From CAYMJV01 sp964390545 (lineage in GTDB: Bacteria; Desulfobacterota; BSN033; UBA1163): a stretch of 21,481 nt of DNA. Made by a program: the position numbers and the translations under genes. Below the pieces are notes generated by a model. It was not told the origin of the DNA and made no database searches. It worked only from the letters and a program-made list of their open reading frames with translations. The stretch lies in contig CAYMJV010000052.1 of NCBI GenBank assembly GCA_964390545.1, forward strand, positions 1-21,481. Direction: 5' to 3'. This document shows, in pieces, positions 1 through 6,934 of the stretch (within the stretch, counting starts at the first letter, position 1; every line of letters begins with the position of its first letter).

Positions 1-71
1 AGAAAAATAGAGAGAATTCCCATCACCAGAAAAATGGTAAGATATCTGCGACAATAAATAGCGAAGAACAT
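1..71 (-). CDS. N-terminus of an unidentified membrane or exported protein, cut by the window edge
   Basis: On the minus strand an ATG at 71-69 is preceded by AGGAGG with a six-base gap, a strong ribosome binding site. The frame stays open to base 1, giving 23 complete codons. The residues are short and mostly hydrophobic: MFFAIYCRRYLTIFLV begins the protein, two arginines flank a following hydrophobic run, and this looks like a signal anchor or first transmembrane helix. Only the start lies in the window, so the product cannot be named. It reads away from the TSUP gene at 314-676 on the same strand and is probably separately or co-transcribed downstream of it. The strong ribosome binding site is the main support; coding beyond base 1 is unseen. 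Confidence 0.5.
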   Translation of the reverse strand, partial: MFFAIYCRRYLTIFLVMGILSIF

Positions 72-313
72 ATTGATCCTCCTTTCTTTTTCATTAAAAG
101 GAACCAAAACAGAGAGATTTTTGCTTCTTTTTCCTATGCTCATGAGGAAAGATAAATAGGGTATTGACCGTATTTTATGTTTGAAAAAATTGTATCTTTA
201 GATTCCCTTGTTTCGGCAATGGGCAATCCTTAATACTCCCTATCATGGAGTCTCTTGGTTTCAATAAGATTGAGGGGTAATGAATATACTCTTCCTCAAT
301 GGTGCACCCCTTT
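72..313. other. Spacer between the TSUP gene and the truncated upstream-edge gene
   Basis: AT-rich, no convincing gene on either strand. An imperfect inverted repeat (TTTCCTATG at 130-138 and CATGAGGAAA at 141-150) lies about 60 bases upstream of the minus-strand start at 71 and could be an operator. A short ACTCC/GGAGT pair at 235-251 has no U-tract on the minus-strand side, so it is not called as a terminator. Confidence 0.4.
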
Positions 314-676
314 TTACCTGGCAAATATCATCTTTAGTGAAATTAGCAGCAGGGCGACTCCAAACACCCTTTCTAAAACTACATTGGGCAATTTCGTTGC
401 AAACTTGGCACCCAGGAGACCACCAAAAAAGAAACCCACACAGATCAAGGCGGCGATCCTCAAATCGACATATCCTTGCTTGTAGTACGTCCACGCAGCA
501 AGAAAACCAATGGGAGGCACCAACAAAGCCAAGGTCGTTCCTTGAGCGTGGTGTTGAGACATACCAAAGAGAAAGATTAAGGCAGGAACAATGATGGTCC
601 CTCCACCAATGCCAATCAGACCGCTAAAAGTTCCAGCAATGAGGCCTAAAAGCAGATAAAGGGCATTTTGAGTCAT
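314..676 (-). CDS. Half-length TSUP (TauE/SafE) family permease
   Basis: A 120-residue integral membrane protein of the TSUP (sulfite exporter TauE/SafE, DUF81) superfamily. The N-terminal helix carries the family signature LIGIGGGTIIVPAL at about residues 20-33, followed by LFGMSQHHAQGT, as in full-length members. About four hydrophobic segments are visible. Classical TSUP proteins have around 240-270 residues and two homologous halves. This one holds a single half with an intact stop (TAA), so it probably works as a dimer; single-repeat members are known and it need not be a fragment. The start is well supported by AGGAGG five bases upstream of the ATG. Family members move sulfite, sulfoacetate, thiosulfate or other organosulfur anions across the inner membrane; the substrate cannot be read from sequence. 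It is divergent from the SCO1/cox operon. Confidence 0.8.
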   Translation of the reverse strand: MTQNALYLLLGLIAGTFSGLIGIGGGTIIVPALIFLFGMSQHHAQGTTLALLVPPIGFLAAWTYYKQGYVDLRIAALICVGFFFGGLLGAKFATKLPNVVLERVFGVALLLISLKMIFAR

Positions 677-930
677 TTTGACCTCCTTTTAAGAAGGACG
701 TTCTTCAATAATAATATCAGAAGGGTTAGAAAAAATGAATCCGTAAGACTCTGTATTCTGTCGGAATAAATCATGTATTTCTTATCGCTGAACAATGTAA
801 ATTCCCCTTTAAGAGAGGTTGTCCTGCAGAAGAATTGTGATATATTTGAACAGACACCTTTTGAATATCATTCCCTTGGACGCGCCAAAGATCCCTGATT
901 GATTTGGATTTGGAAATAAGATAACTTAAA

Positions 931-948
931 TTTCGTTACGGAACGAAA
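931..948. promoter_or_regulatory. Perfect 7-bp inverted repeat abutting the SCO1 start: candidate operator
   Basis: TTTCGTTACGGAACGAAA lies directly against the ATG at 949: arms TTTCGTT and AACGAAA around a four-base centre. It covers the place where a ribosome binding site would sit, and no other Shine-Dalgarno is visible. It could be a binding site for a dimeric repressor or a translational hairpin. The rest of 677-948 is AT-rich divergent spacer between the TSUP and cox transcription units, with no gene and no promoter that I can call with confidence. I cannot name the regulator. Confidence 0.45.
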
Positions 949-1773
949 ATGAAACACTCATCTCGACAGTCCAAGAACGCCAGACTAATCTTTGCAGCTT
1001 TAACCCTCGTTATCCTTATTCTCTTCTTACAGAGTAGCATTCATGCTCATGTGGAACAACAGAAAGATCAGCCCGGGGTTGGGATTGATGAGAAATTGGG
1101 CCAGATGATTCCCCTCGATTTAACGTTTTACGATGAAAAGGGCCAAGAGGTCAGCTTGAGACAGCTGATTCATACACCGACCATTCTGGCTCCGGTCTAT
1201 TTCAGCTGTCCGGATGTCTGCAGTCTCCTATTATATAATGTAGCCAGGGTGTTGAACCAGCTTCCTTCTGAGCCTGGCAAAGAATATCTGATCCTTGCCG
1301 CAAGTTTTGATGAAACGGAAAAGCCGCCCTTGGCATACGCGAAGAAGAAGATGTATCTCAAGATGATTGAAAAACCTTTTCCGGAAGAGGCGTGGAGATT
1401 TTTAACGGGCGATCAGGAGAACATCCGAAAATTGACGGAGTCCATTGGATTTCATTTTAGACGAGAGGGAAAGAACTTTCTCCACCCGGTCTCCCTAGTC
1501 ATCCTTTCTTCGGATGGGAAAATCACCCGGTATATTTACGGCACCGATCTTCTCCCCTTTGACCTAAAAATGGCCCTTCTGGAGGCCTCTCAGGGACGGA
1601 TTGGACCCACCATTGGTAAGGTCCTCAGATTCTGTTTCAGTTACGATCCAAAAGGTCGGAAATATGTATTCAACACGTTAAAAGTAACCGGCATCGTCAC
1701 GCTTGCTTTCGCCCTATCGTTCATCCTGTTTCTCGTATTGAAAGGGAAGAGGCGACCAGGGAAAGAAGGATAG
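949..1773 (+). CDS. sco1: SCO1/SenC-family copper chaperone for cytochrome c oxidase
   Basis: A 274-residue membrane-anchored thioredoxin-fold protein that delivers copper to, or reduces, the CuA site of cytochrome oxidase subunit II. An N-terminal hydrophobic helix (about residues 13-30) acts as signal or anchor. The copper ligands are visible: the CPDVC motif gives C87 and C91, and the downstream histidine is H179 in FLHPVSL. A second hydrophobic helix (about 247-264) at the C-terminus is followed by a basic tail, so the chaperone domain is tethered at both ends, a layout seen in some bacterial SCO proteins next to oxidase operons. It is the first gene of the cox operon and ends four bases before coxA. 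There is no clear ribosome binding site; the start is chosen because it precedes the signal helix and no later in-frame ATG precedes the domain. Confidence 0.88.
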   Translation: MKHSSRQSKNARLIFAALTLVILILFLQSSIHAHVEQQKDQPGVGIDEKLGQMIPLDLTFYDEKGQEVSLRQLIHTPTILAPVYFSCPDVCSLLLYNVARVLNQLPSEPGKEYLILAASFDETEKPPLAYAKKKMYLKMIEKPFPEEAWRFLTGDQENIRKLTESIGFHFRREGKNFLHPVSLVILSSDGKITRYIYGTDLLPFDLKMALLEASQGRIGPTIGKVLRFCFSYDPKGRKYVFNTLKVTGIVTLAFALSFILFLVLKGKRRPGKEG

Positions 1774-1777
1774 AGAC

Positions 1778-3376
1778 ATGACATCTAAGAGTGTCACCAG
1801 TTTTTACGAACCCGAAGGACGATATCGTGGAATCCTGGCGTGGATTTTTTCAACTGACCATAAGAGGATTGGGCTGCTTTATCTCATTTCTATCCTCTTC
1901 TTCTTTTTTATGGCTGTCTCCCTTGGATTCTTGATGCGGCTCAAGCTGATTGCACCAGGATTCAACCTGATGAGACCGCAACTGTACAATGCCTTTTTCA
2001 CCTTGCATGGAGTCATTCAGATCTTTTTGGTCGTCATCCCCGCCATTCCTACCATATTCGGAAATTTCTTCCTCCCCCTTCAGATCGGTGCAAGGGATAT
2101 GGCTTTTCCAAGGATCAACCTGCTCTCCTGGTGGCTCTATCTCTCTGGTGCCATCATCGTCCTGTTGTCCCTTTTCACAGGAGGTGGACCGGTTGATACA
2201 GGATGGACTTTTTATGTTCCCTACAGCCTTCGGACGACAGTTAATGTTCCTCTTGCAGTCTTCGGGGTTTTCGTCCTAGGCCTCTCCTCCATCCTGACAG
2301 GGGTCAATCTGGTGACCACAACGCACCGGCTTCGGGCGCCTGGCATGACTTGGTTTCGCCTCCCTCTTTTCGTATGGGGAATCTATGCAACCGCGTGGGT
2401 TCAGATTCTCGCCACGCCCGTGATCGGCATTACTCTCGTCCTCATTATCATTGAGAGATTTTTTGGTGTTGGTGTGTTCGACCCTTCGAAGGGGGGAGAC
2501 CCAATCCTTTATCAACACCTCTTCTGGATATATTCCCATCCTGCAGTCTATATCATGATTCTTCCGGCCATGGGGGTGATTTCAGAAGTGATACCCGTTT
2601 TTAGCCGAAAAAGGATTTTCGGATATAAAGCCATTGCCTTTTCAAGCATCGCCATCGCAAGTGTTGGGTCTCTCGTTTGGGGGCATCACATGTTTGTCAG
2701 CGGACAGAGCGACCTGGCGAGTATCATCTTTTCTCTTCTCACTTTTTTAGTGGCTGTTCCCAGTGCCATTAAAGTATTCAATTGGGTGGCCACCCTTTAT
2801 AAAGGTTCCATTGATTTGAAGCCACCCCTCCTCTTTGCCCTCACGTTTATTTTTCTCTTCTCGATTGGTGGACTCACAGGCCTGTTTCAAGGTGCACTTG
2901 CCGTTAACATGCATCTTCACGATACTTACTGGATTGTAGGGCACTTTCACTACATCATTTTCGGTGGCATGGGATTTGGCTTCTTTGCAGCGCTCCACTA
3001 CTGGTTCCCGAAGATCTTCGGGAGAATGGTTGATGGGAAACGAGCCACATGGGCGTGGGGAATTTTATTTATTGGATTTAACCTCCTCTATTTTCCCATG
3101 CTTATTCTGGGCTGGGAAGGGATGCCCCGTCGGTATTATGACTACCCGCCTCAGTTCCATACCCTTAACCTGATCTCGACGATCGGATCCTGGATTCTAA
3201 TTGCCGGGCTGATCTTAATGTTTGTAAATCTTTTTCATGCTCTCTCAAAAGGTGAAAAAGCAGGAAGTAATCCTTGGGGTGGAGCAACCCTCGAATGGCA
3301 GGTTCCTTCACCTCCCCCAAAAGAAAATTTTGAGAAGATCCCTGTGGTTGAAAAAGGACCTTATGATTTTAGGTAA
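1778..3376 (+). CDS. coxA: Cytochrome c oxidase subunit I, A2-type
   Basis: The 532-residue catalytic subunit of an aa3/caa3-type heme-copper oxygen reductase, with about twelve membrane helices. Metal ligands are all present: H77 and H391 for the low-spin heme, H389 for the high-spin heme, H254, H303 and H304 for CuB, and the crosslink tyrosine Y258. The active-site helix reads IYSHPAVY, not GHPEVY: the D-channel glutamate of A1 enzymes is absent and the Tyr-Ser pair (Y252, S253) typical of A2-type oxidases is there instead. K332 in the AIKVFNW segment fits the K-channel lysine, and D107 with N114 fits the D-channel entrance. Start is supported by AAGGA upstream. It follows sco1 by four bases and is followed by coxC after a palindromic repeat. 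Whether heme a or heme o is bound is open, since no ctaA lies in the window. Confidence 0.95.
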   Translation: MTSKSVTSFYEPEGRYRGILAWIFSTDHKRIGLLYLISILFFFFMAVSLGFLMRLKLIAPGFNLMRPQLYNAFFTLHGVIQIFLVVIPAIPTIFGNFFLPLQIGARDMAFPRINLLSWWLYLSGAIIVLLSLFTGGGPVDTGWTFYVPYSLRTTVNVPLAVFGVFVLGLSSILTGVNLVTTTHRLRAPGMTWFRLPLFVWGIYATAWVQILATPVIGITLVLIIIERFFGVGVFDPSKGGDPILYQHLFWIYSHPAVYIMILPAMGVISEVIPVFSRKRIFGYKAIAFSSIAIASVGSLVWGHHMFVSGQSDLASIIFSLLTFLVAVPSAIKVFNWVATLYKGSIDLKPPLLFALTFIFLFSIGGLTGLFQGALAVNMHLHDTYWIVGHFHYIIFGGMGFGFFAALHYWFPKIFGRMVDGKRATWAWGILFIGFNLLYFPMLILGWEGMPRRYYDYPPQFHTLNLISTIGSWILIAGLILMFVNLFHALSKGEKAGSNPWGGATLEWQVPSPPPKENFEKIPVVEKGPYDFR

Positions 3377-3419
3377 TCCCCCCCAACCCCCCTTTAGTAA
3401 AGGGGGGAGAGGGGGGATT
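3375..3419. repeat. Palindromic C-tract/G-tract repeat, solo copy (AAAGGGGGG type)
   Basis: Starts on the coxA stop codon. It has a central hairpin CCCCCCTTT-AGT-AAAGGGGGG with an outer arm of C-runs on the left and G-runs on the right, ending in GGGGGGATT. Sequences of the same design recur at 10275-10310, 10679-10713, 13337-13392 and 14389-14435. It sits inside the cox operon and has no U-tract, so it is more likely a dispersed element or mRNA-stability hairpin than a full terminator. Confidence 0.85.
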
Positions 3420-3429
3420 TGAGATCTTT

Positions 3430-4026
3430 ATGGAAACTCATAGAGACGATACCGCTTCAAAAATCGGGATGTGGCTTTTTCTCCTTTCAGAAATTCTTCT
3501 GTTTGGAGGATTGTTTATCCTCTATTCCGCTTATCGATATAAAAACCCTGTCGAATTTCATCTTGCCGCTTGGGAACTGAATCGACTTCTTGGTACACTC
3601 AACACCTTGATCCTTCTGACCAGCAGTTTAACCATGGCCCTTTCCATTTATTTCATTCAAAAAGGGAATCGCAAGGGATCCGTTTCCTTCCTCATAGCTA
3701 CTATTTTCTTCGGATTTTTGTTTCTCATTATTAAATCTGCGGAATGGGCAGCCAAGATCGGACATGGCATTTATCCCAATTCCCCTCGCCTCTTAGGACG
3801 TAGTAAAGGGGAAGTCGTCTTTTATGGCCTTTACTATTCCATGACCGGGTTGCACGGTCTTCACGTCCTGGTTGGCATTCTTGTCCTCTCGGTCATGCTC
3901 TTCTTAATGATGAAGGGAAAGATCAATGAGAATCGTTCCATTCCTTTGGAAAACTCTGGATTATACTGGCATCTCGTAGATATCATCTGGATTTTTTTAT
4001 TTCCCTTATTTTATTTGATTACTTAA
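3430..4026 (+). CDS. coxC: Cytochrome c oxidase subunit III
   Basis: A 198-residue membrane subunit with five predicted helices, the short form found in bacteria that lack the two N-terminal helices of mitochondrial subunit III. Family features visible are KIGMWLFLLSEILLFGG (residues 11-27), NTLILLTSSLTMA (58-70), the MTGLHGLHVLVG segment (138-149) and the final helix GLYWHLVDIIWIFLFPLFYL (177-196). The subunit stabilises the catalytic core and does not bind metals. It lies between coxA and coxD, separated from coxA by a repeat and from coxD by a DUF559-bearing element. Only a weak GAGAT is available as ribosome binding site; the ATG at 3430 is the first one that gives the full amphipathic N-terminus. 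Confidence 0.92.
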   Translation: METHRDDTASKIGMWLFLLSEILLFGGLFILYSAYRYKNPVEFHLAAWELNRLLGTLNTLILLTSSLTMALSIYFIQKGNRKGSVSFLIATIFFGFLFLIIKSAEWAAKIGHGIYPNSPRLLGRSKGEVVFYGLYYSMTGLHGLHVLVGILVLSVMLFLMMKGKINENRSIPLENSGLYWHLVDIIWIFLFPLFYLIT

Positions 4027-4041
4027 GACCCATTTTCAAGA

Positions 4042-4080
4042 ATCCCCTCTACCCAATGGGGAGAGGGTAAGGGTGAGGGG
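4042..4080. repeat. Left palindromic flank of the first DUF559 element (GGGGAGAGGG type)
   Basis: CCCTCTACCC-AAT-GGGGAGAGGG hairpin followed by the arm TAAGGGTGAGGGG. The reverse complement of the repeat at 4450-4488 matches it over nearly its whole length, so the two form inverted flanks around the DUF559 reading frame. A solo copy of the same family is at 19040-19089. Confidence 0.8.
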
Positions 4081-4175
4081 AGAATGCGGAGGTTAGAATT
4101 AAACGTCCCAATATTGAGAGGGCAAAATATCTTCGTAGAAATCAAACAAAGGCTGAAAGGAAGCTTTGGGCTATA

Positions 4176-4448
4176 TTGAGAAATCGTCAATTGGCAGGGG
4201 TAAAATTTAGAAGGCAATTTTCTGCGGGAAAATACATTTTGGATTTTTATTCCCCTGAATATAAGTTTGGAATAGAGGCTGATGGAGGGCAACATTATGA
4301 AGATGAAGGCAAATGGAAAGATGAAATGAGGACAAAGGAGTTATTCAAGCAAGGCATAGAGATTTTGAGATTTAGTGATCGAGACATTCTGAATAATGCT
4401 GAGGGAGTAAGTGAGCTGATTCAAAAGAAGATAGAAAAGAAAAAATGA
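4176..4448 (+). CDS. DUF559 endonuclease-like protein, start codon apparently lost
   Basis: A DUF559 protein (PD-(D/E)XK fold, related to Vsr very-short-patch repair nucleases). Visible motifs are the LDFYSPEYKFGIEADGGQHY block with the catalytic-type D and E-x-D, and the closing EILRFSDRDILNN. The conventional frame begins at TTG 4176 (90 codons), but recognisable family sequence extends upstream in the same frame to about 4083 (KRPNIERAKYLRRNQTKAER, then LWAIL), aligning with residues from the start of the second copy at 10323. No ATG, GTG or TTG occurs in that extension after the stop at 4074. An ATG at 4084 is out of frame by one base. So the gene has either a frameshift at its first codons or a rare ATT start. 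It interrupts the cox operon between coxC and coxD and is AT-rich compared with its neighbours, suggesting an acquired element. Nuclease activity is unproven. Confidence 0.72.
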   Translation: MRNRQLAGVKFRRQFSAGKYILDFYSPEYKFGIEADGGQHYEDEGKWKDEMRTKELFKQGIEILRFSDRDILNNAEGVSELIQKKIEKKK

Positions 4449-4449
4449 A

Positions 4450-4488
4450 CCCCCTCACCTTATTCCTCTCCCCCTGGGGGAGAGGGTT
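4450..4488. repeat. Right palindromic flank of the first DUF559 element
   Basis: Arm CCCCCTCACCTTA followed by a CCTCTCCCCC-TGGGGGAGAGG hairpin, the inverted counterpart of 4042-4080. It begins three bases after the DUF559 stop codon and ends shortly before coxD. Confidence 0.8.
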
Positions 4489-4505
4489 CTTTCTGGAAAA
4501 ATCAA

Positions 4506-4808
4506 ATGGAGTTTAAAAGAGAGAACGAGGAAAAATTTCATCCAATAAAGCCTAAAACATATGTTCTGGTATGGATCGGGCTGTTAATTCTAACAGGGAT
4601 CACTGTTTCCTTCGCAGGGATGAACCTGAGAGGCTTGAGCATCTTGGTTCCTTTGCTCGTTGCGGCTACGAAGTCTGGGCTGGTGCTCAGCTACTTCATG
4701 CATCTCAAGTATGAAAACGGTTTGCTGTTCAAACTCATGATTCCGATTGTTCTGGCGACCCTGACCATTTTCATCGGGTTGACCTTTTCGGATGTGGCTT
4801 TTCGGTAA
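4506..4808 (+). CDS. coxD: Cytochrome c oxidase subunit IV (prokaryotic type)
   Basis: A 100-residue small membrane subunit with three helices (about residues 18-37, 43-66 and 73-95). The segment ATKSGLVLSYFMHLKYE (54-70) is the recognisable signature of the bacterial COX4/CyoD-like family. It helps assembly or stability of the core and carries no cofactor. It follows the DUF559 element and precedes coxB by twelve bases, so the operon seems to continue across the insertion. No strong ribosome binding site is visible just upstream (GGAAAAATCAA). Confidence 0.88.
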   Translation: MEFKRENEEKFHPIKPKTYVLVWIGLLILTGITVSFAGMNLRGLSILVPLLVAATKSGLVLSYFMHLKYENGLLFKLMIPIVLATLTIFIGLTFSDVAFR

Positions 4809-4820
4809 AGGAAGACGACT

Positions 4821-5744
4821 ATGTTCGTTTCATGGGCAACAGGTCTATCCGGAGAAGTCGTCGACCGGGTATTCCTTTATATTCTCGTCGTCACGGTCTT
4901 CCTCCTCTCTTTGATTACTTTCTTGATGGTCTATTTTGTCATCAGGTATCAGAAGAGAAGGAATCCTCAACCTGCTGATGTCCATGAGAACATCTGGCTC
5001 GAAATCGTATGGACCATCGTGCCCACCCTTCTTGTGTTGACAATGTTTTTCTATGGATTGACTGGCTTCAACTTCCTGAAGCGTGCTCCGCAAGGAGCGA
5101 TGAAGGTGAAGGTGATCGCCCGGCAGTGGTCCTGGTTATTCGAATACGAGAATGGGATGAGAAGTGCAGAATTGAGAGTTCCTATAGGGAAACCTGTAAA
5201 TCTGTCGCTCACCTCAGAGGATGTGATCCACGGTTTCTATGCGCCTGCATTTCGGATCAAGCAGGATGTTGTCCCGGGGATGGTAAACCATTTATGGTTT
5301 CAACCCACTCAAGTGGGATCGTTTGATGTCCTCTGCACGCAATATTGCGGGCTCCAACATGCCAAAATGGCCACCCAGATTGTTGTTCTTCCAGAGGAGG
5401 AGTTTAATCAATGGTATCAAAAAGGGAAGGAAGAGAAGGAGGCTAAGGCTCCAGCCCGTGGTATTCAACTCTTTCAGGAAAAGGGATGCCAGGCCTGTCA
5501 CAGCGTCGATGGAACACCTCTCGTGGGTCCGACGGTAAAAAGCCTCTTCGGTAAAACCGTCACGGTCATTACAGACGGAAAAGAGCGACAGGTGGTGGCA
5601 AATGAAGACTATCTCAAAAGATCCCTGATGGAGCCCAACGCTGATGTGGTCAAAGGTTTTCCACCAATCATGCCATCCCAAAAGGGTTTGATCACCGATG
5701 AGGAGTTAGAAGGGATCATCACTTATATAAAGGAATTGAAATAA
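4821..5744 (+). CDS. coxB: Cytochrome c oxidase subunit II with C-terminal cytochrome c domain (caa3-type)
   Basis: A 307-residue electron-entry subunit. Two N-terminal membrane helices (about 16-41 and 58-80) lead into a periplasmic cupredoxin domain with a complete CuA site: H137, C172, C176, H180 and M183 (CTQYCGLQHAKM). A short charged linker (200-212) joins a fused class I cytochrome c domain with C223, C226, H227 (CQACH) and the distal ligand M284 in PPIMPSQ. The fusion defines a caa3-type oxidase that can take electrons from a small soluble or membrane-bound cytochrome, such as the one at 12936-13334. It is the last structural oxidase gene, followed by a repeat and ctaB. SCO1 at 949 is the likely CuA maturation factor. 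Confidence 0.95.
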   Translation: MFVSWATGLSGEVVDRVFLYILVVTVFLLSLITFLMVYFVIRYQKRRNPQPADVHENIWLEIVWTIVPTLLVLTMFFYGLTGFNFLKRAPQGAMKVKVIARQWSWLFEYENGMRSAELRVPIGKPVNLSLTSEDVIHGFYAPAFRIKQDVVPGMVNHLWFQPTQVGSFDVLCTQYCGLQHAKMATQIVVLPEEEFNQWYQKGKEEKEAKAPARGIQLFQEKGCQACHSVDGTPLVGPTVKSLFGKTVTVITDGKERQVVANEDYLKRSLMEPNADVVKGFPPIMPSQKGLITDEELEGIITYIKELK

Positions 5745-5800
5745 CTTCTTTAGTTCTTACTGGCAAATTACTAACGTAATAAATGGAATTCCAGAACATC

Positions 5801-5892
5801 GTAGGGTGCGTTCCCCGAACGCACCACTTAGAGGCGTGATCGCCTGCCTGCGCGAAGCCGCTTCGGCGAAGGCAGGGGGATCACGCCCTACA
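5801..5892. repeat. Compound hairpin repeat between coxB and ctaB
   Basis: Outer ends GTAGGG and CCCTAC are inverted. Inside are two stems: TGCGTTC-CCC-GAACGCA (5807-5823) and a longer one from GGCGTGATC (5833-5841) to GATCACGCC, containing GCCTGCCT and AGGCAGG arms. It is the type of dispersed intergenic element seen elsewhere in the window (GCCTGCC cores at 12717 and 17618). It occupies most of the 171-base gap and ends 23 bases before the ctaB start. Confidence 0.8.
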
Positions 5893-5915
5893 ATTCTGAT
5901 GGCGGTTCGTGGCTT

Positions 5916-6776
5916 ATGAAACATTGGGTGAAGATCATCTTAGAGCTGACGAAATTCAGAATCGCTCTCTTCGCGGCCTTTTCTACCTCCGCTGGTTTCA
6001 TCCTGGCGAAGCAAGGTTTAAGCAGCGAAATGATGACGGCCATCTCAGGAGTCTTCTTTCTAGCGTGTGGTTCCTGTGCGCTCAATCAATATCAAGAGCG
6101 AAAGAATGACCAATGGATGGAAAGAACTCAGGGACGTCCCCTCCCTTCTAGGAGATTACATCCCATCACGGCTCTGAAAATATCTCTATGGTTCCTCTTG
6201 GGAGGTGCTTCCATTCTTATGGCCGGGACAAATTGGATGGTACTGGGTTTAGGGGCTTTCGCAGTGTTTTGGTACAATGGAATCTATACGCCCCTGAAGA
6301 GAAAGACCGCCTTTGCTGTGATTCCCGGAGCACTGGTAGGGGCCATTCCACCCATATTGGGCTGGGTCCACGGGGGAGGACATCCTTTCGACTCCCAGAT
6401 ATTGGCTGTTGCCTTCTTCTTTTTCATCTGGCAGATTCCCCATTTCTGGCTTCTTCTTTTAGACTTTGGGAAGGATTACGAAAAGGCAGGATTCCCTTCC
6501 CTAACCCGAATCTTCACTGCGGCTCAACTCAGAAGAATTCTCTTTGCATGGATCTTCGCCACGGCTGTGGCCTGTTTGATACTTCCTCTCTTCGGTTTGG
6601 TGAACTTCTATGCGGTTCAGGTGAGTCTCTTGATTGCGGGAATCTGGTTGGTGTGGAAGGCTTTCATGCTTCTAACGAGTCATCATTCAGAATTTCCTTT
6701 TCGGCTCACTTTCAACTCCATTAACGCTTATGTCCTTCTGGTGATGTTCCTCCTTACCTTGGATCACCTACTGTAA
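5916..6776 (+). CDS. ctaB: Protoheme IX farnesyltransferase (heme O synthase)
   Basis: A 286-residue UbiA-superfamily membrane prenyltransferase that attaches a farnesyl group to heme b to give heme o, needed for the oxidase encoded upstream. About eight or nine helices are visible. The first motif (N57, E61, D65, then MERTQGRPLPS at 68-78) and the second (KDYEKAGFPSL, 186-196) fit the family, as do NGIYTPLKRKTAF (121-133), GAIPPILGW (142-150) and QIPHFWLLLLDFG (173-185). The first acidic residue, usually Asp, is Glu61 here. There is no good ribosome binding site before the ATG. No heme A synthase (ctaA) is in the window, so the final heme could be o or a. Confidence 0.92.
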   Translation: MKHWVKIILELTKFRIALFAAFSTSAGFILAKQGLSSEMMTAISGVFFLACGSCALNQYQERKNDQWMERTQGRPLPSRRLHPITALKISLWFLLGGASILMAGTNWMVLGLGAFAVFWYNGIYTPLKRKTAFAVIPGALVGAIPPILGWVHGGGHPFDSQILAVAFFFFIWQIPHFWLLLLDFGKDYEKAGFPSLTRIFTAAQLRRILFAWIFATAVACLILPLFGLVNFYAVQVSLLIAGIWLVWKAFMLLTSHHSEFPFRLTFNSINAYVLLVMFLLTLDHLL

Positions 6777-6845
6777 TTATCTTATGCTTCCTTCGGAAAT
6801 GTATTGATACGATTCTGTCTCGGCATGCAACCTATCTTCAAGTAT

Positions 6846-6929
6846 TAATTCCGCATTCCGAAATCCGCACTCCACAATTGAGTGAGCTAGCTTCATTCCG
6901 AAATCTACATTCCGAATTCCGCATTTTGA
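6846..6929. repeat. ATTCCG-rich short direct repeats
   Basis: The 6777-6934 spacer holds repeated words such as ATTCCGCATTCCGAAATC (6847-6864) and ATTCCGAAATCTACATTCCG (6895-6914), with other ATTCCG units around them. No gene is seen. It lies between the convergent ctaB and the minus-strand UGA-containing gene and looks like a degenerate dispersed repeat. Confidence 0.6.
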
Positions 6930-6934
6930 AGGCC

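Noticed and set aside
235..251. ACTCC/GGAGT stem as a terminator after the TSUP gene
   Set aside because: Only five pairs and no U-tract.
4084..4179. ATG at 4084 as start of the first DUF559 gene
   Set aside because: It is in another frame, which runs to a TGA at 4177-4179; the family-like residues are in the frame of 4176.
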